Origin: Sinanaerobacter chloroacetimidivorans
GTDB lineage: Bacteria; Bacillota; Clostridia; Peptostreptococcales; Anaerovoracaceae
Assembly (NCBI RefSeq): GCF_018128545.1
Contig: NZ_JAGSND010000016.1
Span: 1-64,000 of the forward strand
Direction of reading: 5' to 3'
Length of the DNA stretch: 64,000 nt
Under the pieces are notes generated by a model. It was not told the origin of the DNA. It saw only the letters and a program-made list of their open reading frames with translations, and did not search any database. A program made the translations under genes and the position numbers. Positions 32,215-41,883 of the stretch are shown here, one piece after another. The number at the start of each line of letters is the position of its first letter. The first letter of the stretch is position 1.

Positions 32215-33846
32215 ATGGCAAAGAAGATAACGAAGATTGATCCTGTTAAGCAACGGGTTATCCAGCAATTACAGCCGAAAAAGCGGGTTTGCGCCTATTG
32301 CCGGGTGAGCACTGACTCCCGTGAACAACAGAATTCCTTTTCCGTGCAGCTGGGGTATTACAAACCCTTGATCGAAGATCAGGAGGACTGGCAGTTTGCC
32401 GGAATTTATGCCGATGAAGCAAGAAGCGGGACGAAACTGCAAAAGAGAGATGACTTTTTAAGGATGATGAAAGACTGCGAAAATGGCAGGATTGATATGA
32501 TCATCACGAAATCCCTGACCAGATTCGCTAGAAACACCGTAGACAGTATTCAGGCAATCAGGAGATTAAAGGAGCTTGGTATTGCGGTCTTTTTTGAAAA
32601 GGAACACATCAACAGCCTTTCGGAAAAAAGCGAATTAATGCTGACCATCTTAAGCTCCCTGGCACAGGGAGAATCCGAAAGTATCTCCACCAACAACAAA
32701 TGGGCCGCTGTGAAACGCTTTCAGGACGGCACCTTCATCCTTGGTACTCCGGCATACGGCTATACCAAGGATGAGAACGGTGAGCTGATTATACAAGAGG
32801 AAGAAGCCGAAGTGGTCAGCCGCATCTTCCGGGAATACTTAAATGGCAAAGGCACCTATGTGATTGCCAAGGATTTATCGGAAGAAGGAATCCCCACCAT
32901 CCGCTCCGCTGAAAAATGGCAGGACTGGGCGATTAAGGATATTCTCCAAAATCCCATTTATACAGGAAACTTGCTCCAGCAGAAAACCCTGACCACGGAT
33001 GTGGTTCCCTTTAAGCGGAAACCCAACAAGGGTCAGTTGCCTCAGTACCTGATCGAGGACAACCATCAACCCATTATCACAAAAGAACAGGCGGAAGCGG
33101 TCATGGAAATCTTTGATTACCGTAGAAAGCAGATGGGAATGGACGATACGGGAAAATACCAGAGCCGGTATGCGTTCAGCAGCAAAATCTTCTGCGGGGA
33201 ATGCGGCAGTACGTTCAGGAGGCAGAAAATCTATATCGGCAAGCCTTATGAGAAAATCCAATGGTGCTGTCACCGGCATATTGAGGACATTACCAAATGC
33301 AGCCAGAAGGCTGTCCGGGAGGATGACATCCAATGGGCTTTTACAGTAATGTGGAACAAACTCGTAAGCAACTATACAGAAATCCTTATTCCCCTGTTGG
33401 ACACATTGAAGAAACTCCGAATGGATGAACAGCAGGAACAGGAAATCAGTGAATGCAGTAACCGGATCATGGAACTCACAGAGCAGAGTCATATACTCAG
33501 TCGATTAGTATCGAAAGGGTATATCGACCCTGCTGTTTTTATAGAGCGGCAAAATGCTCTGACACTGGAGCTTGCCGCGGCAAAAAAGAAAAGAGGTCAG
33601 CTTCTGGATAATAACGGTTTCGAGCGAGAGATCGCCGGAACGGAGCTCCTGTTGGAACGAATCAAAAACAAGCCTGACGTGATAGAAGAATACCGTGAAG
33701 ATCTATTTTTACAGATAACAGACAAGGTCATCGTACAGAAAAACGGACAAATCACCTTCCTGCTTATCAACCAGCTGGAGCTGTCCGAACCCTGTAGAAA
33801 GGAGGCTGTAGAGGATGATGCAAAGACATATGCCCATCGGCTATAA
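32215..33846 (+). CDS. Large serine recombinase 1, complete
   Basis: 543-residue site-specific recombinase. The resolvase domain has catalytic Ser32 in AYCRVSTDS, the SGTKLQKRDDF loop and LTRFARNT. The recombinase domain begins near residue 180 (ILGTPAYGYTKDENGEL). The zinc ribbon has CGECGSTF and later CC and C residues. A long coiled coil with AVEDD end follows. AAAGGAGG precedes ATG 32215. It overlaps the next gene by 32 bases. It would catalyse integration or excision of the ICE through short att sites, together with its neighbours. Confidence 0.93.
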   Translation: MAKKITKIDPVKQRVIQQLQPKKRVCAYCRVSTDSREQQNSFSVQLGYYKPLIEDQEDWQFAGIYADEARSGTKLQKRDDFLRMMKDCENGRIDMIITKSLTRFARNTVDSIQAIRRLKELGIAVFFEKEHINSLSEKSELMLTILSSLAQGESESISTNNKWAAVKRFQDGTFILGTPAYGYTKDENGELIIQEEEAEVVSRIFREYLNGKGTYVIAKDLSEEGIPTIRSAEKWQDWAIKDILQNPIYTGNLLQQKTLTTDVVPFKRKPNKGQLPQYLIEDNHQPIITKEQAEAVMEIFDYRRKQMGMDDTGKYQSRYAFSSKIFCGECGSTFRRQKIYIGKPYEKIQWCCHRHIEDITKCSQKAVREDDIQWAFTVMWNKLVSNYTEILIPLLDTLKKLRMDEQQEQEISECSNRIMELTEQSHILSRLVSKGYIDPAVFIERQNALTLELAAAKKKRGQLLDNNGFEREIAGTELLLERIKNKPDVIEEYREDLFLQITDKVIVQKNGQITFLLINQLELSEPCRKEAVEDDAKTYAHRL

Positions 33847-34714
33847 ACTGGTGGAAGGAAAAATACAGTTTGATGAACCCAAGGCGGCTGCCGTAAAAAA
33901 GGTATTTGCGGACTACCTGTCCGGAACCTCCACCCATGCCATTGCAAAGCAGCTGACCCAAATGGGTTTTATGAACGCCAGTGACAAAGCATCCTGGAAT
34001 CATGGCTCCATCGGCAAGATACTGGAGAATGTTAAATACCTGGGAAATGAATTTTACCCGCAGATAATTGATACCAGATTATTTGAGCAGGTACAGAACC
34101 GCAGGAAAGAAAGATGTGAACAACTGGGGCGAAGCATACAACCGAACAGTCAGAGCCGCAAACATACCTTCAGCGGTAAACTCCGGTGCGGAGAATGCGG
34201 CGAGGTTTACCGCAAATATATCGAACACTGCGGAAGAAAAACGGAAAAGTCCTTGTGGAAATGCAAGAGGTACATCTTCAAAAATAGGGTGTGCTGCCTC
34301 TGCGGTTTCCTCACAGACGAACAGATCGAAAAAGCCTTCCTTGACGTTGCCAACCGGATTCTTACCAAAATACAAATTCTTGACCGGAAGCCCCAAAAAG
34401 AACCTGTCCCATATAATCGTGAATTTCATAGATTGGATCAGCAGATTAAAGAGCTGGAAGCAGGAGGACAGTATTCGTCCAAAGAGCTTCCGGCTCTTCT
34501 TTATGAAAGGGCAAAAGCATTTTATCAATCTGCGCGGATTGATGACACCGACTACAACACCGGGAGGATGAAACAAGCATTTTTAGGCAGACAGCCTCTC
34601 AGGGAATTTAATGGGGAACTGTTTCTTACGGTAATCAAGCAGATCACGGTCTACGTCGACCATCGGCTGGTGTTTGAATTTATTAACGGTCTTATCATGG
34701 AGGCCGAATATTAA
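33815..34714 (+). CDS. Large serine recombinase 2, without catalytic domain
   Basis: 299 residues containing only the DNA-binding parts of a large serine recombinase. The recombinase domain starts immediately at the N terminus (HMPIGYKLVEGKIQFDEP), then a zinc ribbon CGECGEVY...C...CCLCG, then a short helical end. It has no resolvase domain and thus no nucleophilic serine. AAAGGAGG lies within recombinase 1 before ATG 33815, and the end is coupled by TAATG to a small peptide. The separate, well-translated gene suggests a functional DNA-binding subunit rather than a decayed gene. Confidence 0.85.
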   Translation: MMQRHMPIGYKLVEGKIQFDEPKAAAVKKVFADYLSGTSTHAIAKQLTQMGFMNASDKASWNHGSIGKILENVKYLGNEFYPQIIDTRLFEQVQNRRKERCEQLGRSIQPNSQSRKHTFSGKLRCGECGEVYRKYIEHCGRKTEKSLWKCKRYIFKNRVCCLCGFLTDEQIEKAFLDVANRILTKIQILDRKPQKEPVPYNREFHRLDQQIKELEAGGQYSSKELPALLYERAKAFYQSARIDDTDYNTGRMKQAFLGRQPLREFNGELFLTVIKQITVYVDHRLVFEFINGLIMEAEY

Positions 34715-34890
34715 TGCAAGGGAACGGTGAAATCATGAAAAAGAAAAAACAGGTAGCCAAAAACCAGAAGGCTAAGTCTTTAAAGGCTGTGATTTACATG
34801 AGGGTGGGTAGCGTGGAGCAATTAAATCTTAAGGGACAGCAGAACTATTTTAACTCAAAATTAGAAAGCGTTCAGAAAGGAGAAGAATGA
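34714..34890 (+). CDS. 58-aa resolvase N-terminal fragment peptide
   Basis: ATG 34714 overlaps the preceding stop. The 58-residue product has a Lys-rich head and then KAVIYMRVGSVEQLNLKGQQ, which matches the first strand and active-site region of serine recombinases but has an extra Gly before Ser33. It stops before the rest of the catalytic domain. It is either a remnant of recombinase 2 separated from its body, or a mini-subunit. The next recombinase starts one base after its stop. Confidence 0.5.
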   Translation: MQGNGEIMKKKKQVAKNQKAKSLKAVIYMRVGSVEQLNLKGQQNYFNSKLESVQKGEE

Positions 34891-34891
34891 G

Positions 34892-36541
34892 ATGCAGACA
34901 ACGACAGCGAAAAAGAAAAATATATCTTACATACCACCGCAACCGGAGTATGACCGAAACATAAAGGTTCAGTTTAAAGCCTTGCGGGTAGCGGCATACT
35001 GCCGTGTCAGCACCACCTTGGAACAGCAGGAAACCAGCTACGAGGCGCAAGTTTCCTACTATACAGAAAAAATAAAAAGCAATCCCAACTGGAAGCTTGC
35101 CGGCATATACGCTGACGATGGAAAAAGTGCAACTAACACCAAGAAGCGTGATGACTTCAACACCATGATTGATGACTGCATGGCCGGAAAAATCGATATG
35201 GTAATCACCAAGTCGGTTAGCCGCTTCGCCAGAAACACGGTAGACAGCCTGCAGAATATCCGTAAACTCAAGGAAAAGAACATCGCTGTCTTCTTCGAAA
35301 AAGAAGGTGTGAATACACTGGAAAGCACCGGTGAGCTTTTAATCACCATCTTAAGCAGTCAGGCACAAGAAGAAAGCCGGAACTTAAGTGAGAACACCCG
35401 ATGGGGTCTGGTTAGACGCTTTGAAAACGGTATCGTCTCGGTCAACCACAACAAGTTTTTAGGCTACACCAAGGACGAGAATGGTGAGCTGGTCATCGTA
35501 CCGGAGGAAGCAGAGTTGGTCAGACGGATTTTCCGGCTTTATCTCGAAGGGAACAGCATCGTCCAGATTTGTAAGATTTTAGATGGTGAGGGGATCACCA
35601 CCGTCACCGGATTAACCAAATGGTGCCCCGGCGTCATTGATAAAATGCTGAGCAACGAGAAATACATGGGAGATGTCCTTCAGCAGAAAACATTTACGGT
35701 GGATTTCCTCACCAAAAAGCGCGTCAAGAATAACGGTATCGTCCCTCAATATTATATTCAGGATGACCATGAAGCCATTATACCCAAAGAGCTTTACTAC
35801 CGGATACAGGAGGAAAAAACCAGACGGGCAAGCCTGAGCAAAACCGCGGTTGCAAGAAAAGCAAAAAAGGAGAAAAGCAAATACAGTTCCAAATACGCAC
35901 TGACAGACATCACAGTATGCAAGGAATGCGGACAGCCCTACCGCAGACAAGTCTGGTCGAAATACGGTCAAAAAAACGCCGTGTGGCGGTGTGAGAACCG
36001 CCTGAAGAACGGCACAAAGCACTGCAAGCACTCCCCAACTCTAAAAGAGGAAGTCCTGCAGGAAGCAGTTATAACCGCTATCAACAGCGTCGTGGAGAAC
36101 GATGGCGAGTTTGTGAGCGCCTTTCGGGAAAATGTCATTCGGGTCATTGGCAGTTACTCCACCAAAAACGTGCCGACCGAATATGACGGGCAGATTGAAA
36201 AGCTGCAGGGTGAGATGCTGGCCCTGATTGAGGAAAACGCAAAGAAGGGTTCTCTCACGGAAGATTTTGACGAACAGTACCAGAGGATCGCAGAGCAGAT
36301 CAAGAATTTAAAGCAGAAGAAGCTGGATCTGGTACGGGAACGGAAACAGGCGGAAAGTTTACAGCAAAGGGTCACTGACATGGATGCTTGCCTGAAGAAA
36401 ACCACATGCGAGGTGCGAGAGTTTGACAACGACTTGGTCCGAAGGCTTCTGCAGAACATCAGGGTAATCAACGAGGAACTGATCGAAATTCAATTCAAAT
36501 CCGGAATCGTGATGAAACAGCAGGTTTCATATTATGAATAA
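34892..36541 (+). CDS. Large serine recombinase 3, complete
   Basis: 549-residue recombinase with catalytic Ser40 in AYCRVSTTLEQQ, GIYADDGKSATNTKKRDDF, VSRFARNT and the NHNKFLGYTKDENGEL recombinase domain. The zinc ribbon is CKECGQPYRR...C...C. A long coiled coil (about 430-500) precedes the C-terminal strand segment. AGAAAGGAGAAG precedes ATG 34892. It is the last gene of the ICE; an inverted repeat and terminator follow, and base composition then becomes AT-rich, so an att site is expected shortly after 36541. Confidence 0.93.
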   Translation: MQTTTAKKKNISYIPPQPEYDRNIKVQFKALRVAAYCRVSTTLEQQETSYEAQVSYYTEKIKSNPNWKLAGIYADDGKSATNTKKRDDFNTMIDDCMAGKIDMVITKSVSRFARNTVDSLQNIRKLKEKNIAVFFEKEGVNTLESTGELLITILSSQAQEESRNLSENTRWGLVRRFENGIVSVNHNKFLGYTKDENGELVIVPEEAELVRRIFRLYLEGNSIVQICKILDGEGITTVTGLTKWCPGVIDKMLSNEKYMGDVLQQKTFTVDFLTKKRVKNNGIVPQYYIQDDHEAIIPKELYYRIQEEKTRRASLSKTAVARKAKKEKSKYSSKYALTDITVCKECGQPYRRQVWSKYGQKNAVWRCENRLKNGTKHCKHSPTLKEEVLQEAVITAINSVVENDGEFVSAFRENVIRVIGSYSTKNVPTEYDGQIEKLQGEMLALIEENAKKGSLTEDFDEQYQRIAEQIKNLKQKKLDLVRERKQAESLQQRVTDMDACLKKTTCEVREFDNDLVRRLLQNIRVINEELIEIQFKSGIVMKQQVSYYE

Positions 36542-36547
36542 AAGATA

Positions 36548-36628
36548 GGCAGGAATGGTTACGGTATGGCTATTCCTGCCGAAGATAAAGCTGTTAAGAC
36601 TAAAATCCTCAGAGCACTGAGGGTTTTA
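36548..36628 (+). terminator. Paired hairpins at the presumed ICE right end
   Basis: GGCAGGAAT/ATTCCTGCC (36548-36580), then AAAATCCTCAG-agca-CTGAGGGTTTT (36602-36627). The second has the form of a terminator for recombinase 3. The position at the composition shift makes this the likely right boundary region. Confidence 0.6.
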
Positions 36629-36862
36629 GTGTTGGCAGGTTTATGAAAATCTTTTGAATATTCTGCAAATTATTGTCTAAAAACATAATTGCGTGTTGAA
36701 AAGTACTAGGAAAAGATATACAATTATGGTAACAATGTAATTTATATTCTTGTTGTTTTTGTGGGTATAATATGCCAAATTTTAATCAATTATTAAAATT
36801 GCAATAAGCGAAATAATTAATGTTTAAACTGGTGAAAACTTTTTGGTAAGTGAGGTACGTAT

Positions 36863-38683
36863 ATGTGGAAAGATTGTGAAACAGAACTGGATTTCTTGGA
36901 TTTTGATTATCTGACTAAGATCCTAGAGGATACTGTTAATGATGAAAAATTATTACCTTCAAGTATTGGTGTTTATGGTGATTGGGGAAGTGGAAAATCT
37001 AGTCTAATGTATATGTGCAAAAACTTACTTTCGAAGCAAAAAGGTACAGTTTGCCTTATGTTTAATGGTTGGTTATTTGAAGGATATGAAGATGCAAAAA
37101 CAGCGATACTTGGTTCTATTTTAGATGGTATTGCTGAAAATAGAAATCTTTCTGATAAAGCAAAACTAGTGCTGGAAGGATTATATAATAGCGTAGATAA
37201 ATTCAAACTTATAAAGAATGGATTGAAGTTTGGGGCAGATATATTCTTGACAGGAGGAATAGGAACAATTGCAGACTTAACCATTAGAAATATTTTAAAG
37301 GATGCTTCAAAAAAAATTCCTGATTTAGATATTGAAAAAGTTTCAGAGGAAATAAAAGATAAGCTTAATAATAAAGAGTTAAGAGATGATATTAAAAAAT
37401 TCAGAGAAGAGTTTGCAGAATTATTGATTAAGGCTAGAATAAAAAAACTGGTAATTTTTATTGACGAGTTGGACAGATGTAACCCAAATACGATTTTGGA
37501 TACATTAGAAGCTATGCGCTTGTTTTTATTTACTGGAAGAGTTTCTTTTGTAATTGGTGCGGATGAAAGGCATATAGCATATGCCGTGAAAAATAAGTTC
37601 AATGAAATAGAAGGAATTCAGATGGATATCGGTAAAGAATATCTAGAAAAATTAATCCAGTATCCAATTAGAATTCCAAGCTTGAATGATTATGAGATGG
37701 AATTTTACATAATGAGTTTATTATTTCAGAGTAATTTATCAGAGGATGAATTTGAAAAACTGCTTAATTATTTAAACAGAAGGAAGAAGGAACAGTTTTT
37801 ACAATTTGCAGTTGATTACGCTATGGTTAATGAATGTGATCAAAGCATTGCAGAAAAAGTAAAAGATGATATTTTAGTAGCCAAACAATTATCTTCAGTT
37901 TTAACAAAAGGATTAAATGGTAATCCAAGACAGTGTAAGAGGTTCTTAAACACATTAGATATGAGATTGAGAATGGCAAAATATAAAGATATAACTTTGG
38001 ATACAAGAGTACTTGCTAAAATTATGGAGGTTGAATATTTTAGAACATCGCTATTTAGAAAGATGGCACAATTATCATTATCGGGGACGCTTAGTATAGA
38101 GTTAACTCATCTTGAAAAAAAGAAATATGATGAATTGAATGAATTGAAACTATGGAAAGATGATTTATGGGTTACAGAATGGATAGAATCAGAACCTATT
38201 TTACAATCACAAGACTTGAGTATGTATTTTTATTTTACAAGAACATCACTAGACAATAAAGGAATAAGTAAAGTAAATAAAATGTCAGATACTGCAAAAT
38301 TGATGTTTGATGGAATTCGCAGCGGATCAGATATGTATTTAAGAGATGCAATAAAAAATATAGACAATATTAGTGATTTTGATGCAGAACAAATATTAGA
38401 TGGGCTTTTTAGTGAATTAACGCAAGATACAGAATTGGATAATGAGAAATTAAAACGATTTTTAAGGTGGGGTAGTGCCAAAAATGAATTACAAATTTCA
38501 ACTATTGAATTTATAAGAGGAATTACTGGAAATAAAATAAAGCCAGCAGTGTTGCCATTAATAATAGAATTTTATGTTTCGACAAAAAGATCTCAAGAAT
38601 GTAAAGAAATACTAGAAAAATGGAAAAAGGAAAACACCAGCATTGCGAGTAGAATCGATAAAGCTATAGAAGGTGAAAAATAA
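36863..38683 (+). CDS. qatA: QatA-like KAP P-loop ATPase
   Basis: 606-residue KAP-family NTPase. Walker A GDWGSGKS is at residues 39-46, Walker B LVIFIDELDRCNP near 200-211, followed by the KAP signature KEYLEKLIQYPIRIP near 265 and NPRQCKRFLNTLDMR near 355. It has no clear membrane segments, unlike many KAP proteins. The next gene begins with MGTSSSYGG, typical of QatB, so this is best explained as QatA of the QatABCD antiphage system. GTGAGGT precedes ATG 36863. It is complete in length, but the other system components are missing downstream. Confidence 0.82.
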   Translation: MWKDCETELDFLDFDYLTKILEDTVNDEKLLPSSIGVYGDWGSGKSSLMYMCKNLLSKQKGTVCLMFNGWLFEGYEDAKTAILGSILDGIAENRNLSDKAKLVLEGLYNSVDKFKLIKNGLKFGADIFLTGGIGTIADLTIRNILKDASKKIPDLDIEKVSEEIKDKLNNKELRDDIKKFREEFAELLIKARIKKLVIFIDELDRCNPNTILDTLEAMRLFLFTGRVSFVIGADERHIAYAVKNKFNEIEGIQMDIGKEYLEKLIQYPIRIPSLNDYEMEFYIMSLLFQSNLSEDEFEKLLNYLNRRKKEQFLQFAVDYAMVNECDQSIAEKVKDDILVAKQLSSVLTKGLNGNPRQCKRFLNTLDMRLRMAKYKDITLDTRVLAKIMEVEYFRTSLFRKMAQLSLSGTLSIELTHLEKKKYDELNELKLWKDDLWVTEWIESEPILQSQDLSMYFYFTRTSLDNKGISKVNKMSDTAKLMFDGIRSGSDMYLRDAIKNIDNISDFDAEQILDGLFSELTQDTELDNEKLKRFLRWGSAKNELQISTIEFIRGITGNKIKPAVLPLIIEFYVSTKRSQECKEILEKWKKENTSIASRIDKAIEGEK

Positions 38684-39042
38684 TGGGGACATCGAGTAGT
38701 TATGGAGGAAATAAAGATAAGAAGAATTTACTTCCAGATGATTATAGTGAAAATAGTAATCAACCGGTTAGTTGGCAATCTGTAAAAACAGGATTATCTA
38801 AATATATTAACGGAAATGGTGGAAATGGAATAAAAGGAACAGCTAGACAATATGTTAAGGCTGCTGGTGGATCGGCTGCTTTAGCTGCAAGATCGACAAA
38901 TGGTATTAATGGTGCTGTAAATATTGGAAACATGTTTTCATCAATAAGAGAAAATGGTGTAATCGAAACTTTTGAACGGTTTGGTATAGAATATGCTGGT
39001 AAAAGTGTAGAGGAAATATGTTCATCATTAATCAAGATGTGA
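38683..39042 (+). CDS. qatB: QatB-like protein, C-terminally truncated
   Basis: 119 residues coupled to QatA by TAATG. The start MGTSSSYGGNKD and the Gly/Ala-rich central part (NGIKGTARQYVKAAGG, then AARSTNGINGAVNIG) resemble the N-terminal half of QatB, a small partner of the KAP ATPase. QatB proteins are normally about twice this length. The frame ends where a TetR gene begins in another frame, so the rest has probably been removed by deletion. QatC (QueC-like) and QatD (TatD-like) are absent from the next 20 kb. Confidence 0.65.
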   Translation: MGTSSSYGGNKDKKNLLPDDYSENSNQPVSWQSVKTGLSKYINGNGGNGIKGTARQYVKAAGGSAALAARSTNGINGAVNIGNMFSSIRENGVIETFERFGIEYAGKSVEEICSSLIKM

Positions 39043-39623
39043 TTATAAAAATAGCATTTGATTATTTCCTAAACGTTGGCTATGAAGCAACAACTGTGAG
39101 AATGGTATGTAAGAAAGCAAATATAGAACCGCCTAGTTTATATTATTATTTTGGTTCAAAAAAAGGGCTCTTTTATGCGGTTGTGGATAAAATGCTTGCT
39201 GACTATCAAGAAATGGGGCAAATAAATTCAAAAGAAGGTAGCATGCATCCAGAAAAACTTTTAGAAGCGATTTATGAAAATAGCATTAAGTATGCAATTA
39301 CACATAAAAATGAAACAAAGTTTTATTTAAGATATACATTGTTTACACCACCTGAATTAAAAAAAGATATTGAAACATATATGACCCCAACTTATGAAAG
39401 AAAAAAGACTTTATTTAAAAAGTATCTTACTCAATTATGTGAAATGCAAGAATATAAATTTAATATTGAAACAGCATTTGTTATGTTTGAACGATTAGTG
39501 GATGATTCTACTTTTAACGTTGTTTTTTCAAATTGGAATCCAAGTAAAAAAGAAATTAGCGAAATTTTTGGTATATTCTGTAAGCTGCATTATAAGGGGA
39601 TTTCATTGGCCGATAAAGAATAA
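39018..39623 (+). CDS. TetR/AcrR-family regulator
   Basis: 201-residue repressor whose N-terminal helix-turn-helix is DVIIKIAFDYFLNVGYEATTVRMVCKKANIEPPSLYYYFGSK. The start ATG 39018 lies inside the end of the QatB-like frame, with a modest GAGGA upstream, so the original start may have been lost at the junction. The ligand-binding part is AT-rich and variable. No target gene is evident; the following gene is a truncated chemoreceptor. Confidence 0.8.
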   Translation: MFIINQDVIIKIAFDYFLNVGYEATTVRMVCKKANIEPPSLYYYFGSKKGLFYAVVDKMLADYQEMGQINSKEGSMHPEKLLEAIYENSIKYAITHKNETKFYLRYTLFTPPELKKDIETYMTPTYERKKTLFKKYLTQLCEMQEYKFNIETAFVMFERLVDDSTFNVVFSNWNPSKKEISEIFGIFCKLHYKGISLADKE

Positions 39624-39636
39624 AAATTAATATTAA

Positions 39637-39678
39637 AAGAAGACAAAACATGTGAAATGCTACAAGTTTTGTCTTCTT
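39637..39678. terminator. Thirteen-base hairpin after the TetR gene
   Basis: AAGAAGACAAAAC (39637-39649) and GTTTTGTCTTCTT (39666-39678) are perfect inverse copies. A-rich and T-rich flanks allow termination in either direction. Confidence 0.65.
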
Positions 39679-39778
39679 GAAGGGGGCATATGCTTTGATA
39701 GGAAAAATAAATTTAAATAGGAATCTTAATTATCTTCAATATATTCAGCTATATCACTAAGCTCGCAATGTAAGATAC

Positions 39779-40762
39779 GACATAGGTGGGCTTGGTAGAA
39801 AGATGGACGAAATGCGGGAGCAATTGCGTATCTTAATTGAAGAAATACGTCATAGTGAAACGACTTTAAATGCGGTAGTAATTGATATTAAAGAAAATGT
39901 ATTAAAGCAGGATGAGTCCATTGAAAATGTGTCTGCTACCACCGAAGAATTAGCAGCAAGTATGGAGGAAACCTCTGCAACGGCTGAAAGTATCAATAGT
40001 ATGTCAGAGCAAATTGGAGCAGCAACAAAAAATATTGCGGATCGAGCACAAGACGGAGCACAACAGGCGGCTCAAATCCATGAAAGAGCAAATTCAGCTA
40101 AGATTCAGACAATTACACAACGTGAAAAATCAAATACCGTTCAAATGGAAATTCGTGCAAGTCTCGAACAGGCATTATTGGATGTTAAAGTTGTTGAAAA
40201 AATCGGTGTGCTATCATCTTCTATTATGGATATTACCAATCAGACCAATCTTCTTGCTTTGAATGCTTCTATAGAGGCAGCAAGAGCTGGAGAGGCCGGA
40301 AGAGGTTTTGCAGTTGTTGCAGAGGAAATTGGTAATCTGGCATTTCAGTCAAAAGATGCAGTCGCTAAGATACAGGAAGTAACGCAAAAGGTTACAACCT
40401 CCGTATCAAAACTCTCAAGTGACTCTCAAAGATTGCTAGAATTTATTACTACAGATATTAATGAAAGCTTTGATACCTTTGATAAGGTGGCGGAAGCTTA
40501 TAATAAGGATGCTGTTGACTTAGACTCTCTGATTTCAGATTTTAGCGCAACTTCACAAGAACTGTTAGCCTCCATTGATGGCGTATTAACTTCTATTAAT
40601 GCAATTAGTACGGCAGCTAATGAAGGTGCCATCGGAGTTACTGAGATTGCACAGCGATCTTCTGATATTATGAATATGGCTGGTGTTATTGACCAAACGG
40701 TTGATAAATGTGTTGAAACCACAGTTGTATTGCATCGAAATATTGAGAAGTTCAAGATTTAG
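39779..40762 (+). pseudogene. Methyl-accepting chemotaxis protein, sensor part lost
   Basis: About 327 codons of a chemoreceptor. The frame enters at [12 protein letters not shown], the last bases of a HAMP domain, with a stop just before it. The sensor, both membrane helices and most of HAMP are missing. The signalling domain is present with the hairpin tip [34 protein letters not shown] (about codons 160-195) and flanking coiled coils. An ATG at 39803 could still give a soluble 319-residue protein but has no ribosome-binding site. A deletion joined this gene to the region behind the TetR gene. Confidence 0.75.
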
Positions 40763-41170
40763 ATTTGTTATATAAATAAAAATTAAGGTTAAAAAAAGCG
40801 GTTGAAAAGTACAAGATTGTATTTTTTAACCGCTTTCTTTTGGTAAGTTTTCATTCGAACTATATGATATAAATGAAAGTAATATTGGAATAATGCACAA
40901 ATATTGTATATACATATTAAGAACTAATTAACAAATAATCTTTCTAAATAAAAAAACGACTTACATTTTCAGAAATATTGTGTTAAACTAATAGTAACGT
41001 GAAAAATAAGAGTAATGAGTAGTAAAATCCTATTCGTAATTTTATACAAATCAACATTAAGAATCCGATTCGTTCATATTCACACTGAGGGTAGCGGATT
41101 TTTTGAATGTTGAAATGGTTTATGTAATGGAAGTGTTATTGTAAAGCAATTAAGATAAGGAGTATGAAGT
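40763..41170. other. AT-rich intergenic stretch with terminators
   Basis: It contains the chemoreceptor terminator (AAAGCGGTT at 40795, AACCGCTTT at 40828, then CTTTT) and a second hairpin AATCCG/CGGATTTTTT around 41061-41106. AAGGAGTATGAAGT near the end is the ribosome-binding site of the CarD-like gene. No gene is seen. Confidence 0.55.
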
Positions 41171-41683
41171 ATGTTTGATGTTGGTGATTAGATTGTTTAT
41201 GGTGTAAATGGAGTATGCAAAGTAGAAAAAGTCGGTACGGTAAGTGTTTCTGGCATACCAAAAGATAAAATGTATTATACATTAGTACCAGTTTACTCGA
41301 AAGGAAGTACTGTGTTTACTCCTACGGATAATCTGAAAGTTGTCATGCGACCGGTAATATCGAAGGAAGAAGCTTTGACTTTAGTTGACAGTATAAATGA
41401 AATTGAAATGATTATGGAACAAGACGATCGATTGCAAGAGGTAAAATACAAGGAAGCATTGAAAAAATGCGACTGTAAAGAGTGTATTCGAATCATTAAA
41501 ACCTTGTATCAAAAAAGACAGACAAGAGTTGCAGAAGGTAATAAAATAACATCTGGAGATGAAAGATATCTTCATTTAGCACAAGAATACTTATATGGAG
41601 AATTAGCTATACCACTTGAAATGGAGAAGAATGAAGTGGAAGCATTTATTAGTGCAAGAGTGGAGATTTTAGAACTGGCGTAG
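41171..41683 (+). pseudogene. CarD-family transcription regulator with in-frame amber codon
   Basis: The frame from ATG 41171 (AAGGAG upstream) reads MFDVGD, then TAG at 41189-41191, then IVYGVNGVCKVEKVG. This is the usual CarD/CdnL RNA-polymerase-interacting domain with Tyr replaced by a stop. After it the frame is open to the normal end: YTLVPVYSKGSTVFTPTDN, then a C-terminal helical DNA-binding part ending VEILELA. The next ATG (41270) would omit half of the beta-barrel. It is therefore a pseudogene, a suppressed amber, or a sequencing error. Total length is 170 codons. Confidence 0.8.
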
Positions 41684-41710
41684 AGGACGACATGAATATA
41701 ATAATCTTAG

Positions 41711-41743
41711 CAAGGAGAACTATTTTGTTCTCCTTGTTTTTTA
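41711..41743 (+). terminator. Intrinsic terminator after the CarD-like gene
   Basis: Stem CAAGGAGAAC/GTTCTCCTTG followed by TTTTTT. Confidence 0.88.
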
Positions 41744-41883
41744 GTATACTTTTCGTACAATATGCACAAAAAAAAGCAGTTCATTTGTAATAATTGAAAG
41801 TTGATTTCCATTACAACACCATATATAATCATAATTATACCATATAATTTCCAAAGGAAATTATAAAGGAGAAGGAGGTAATC

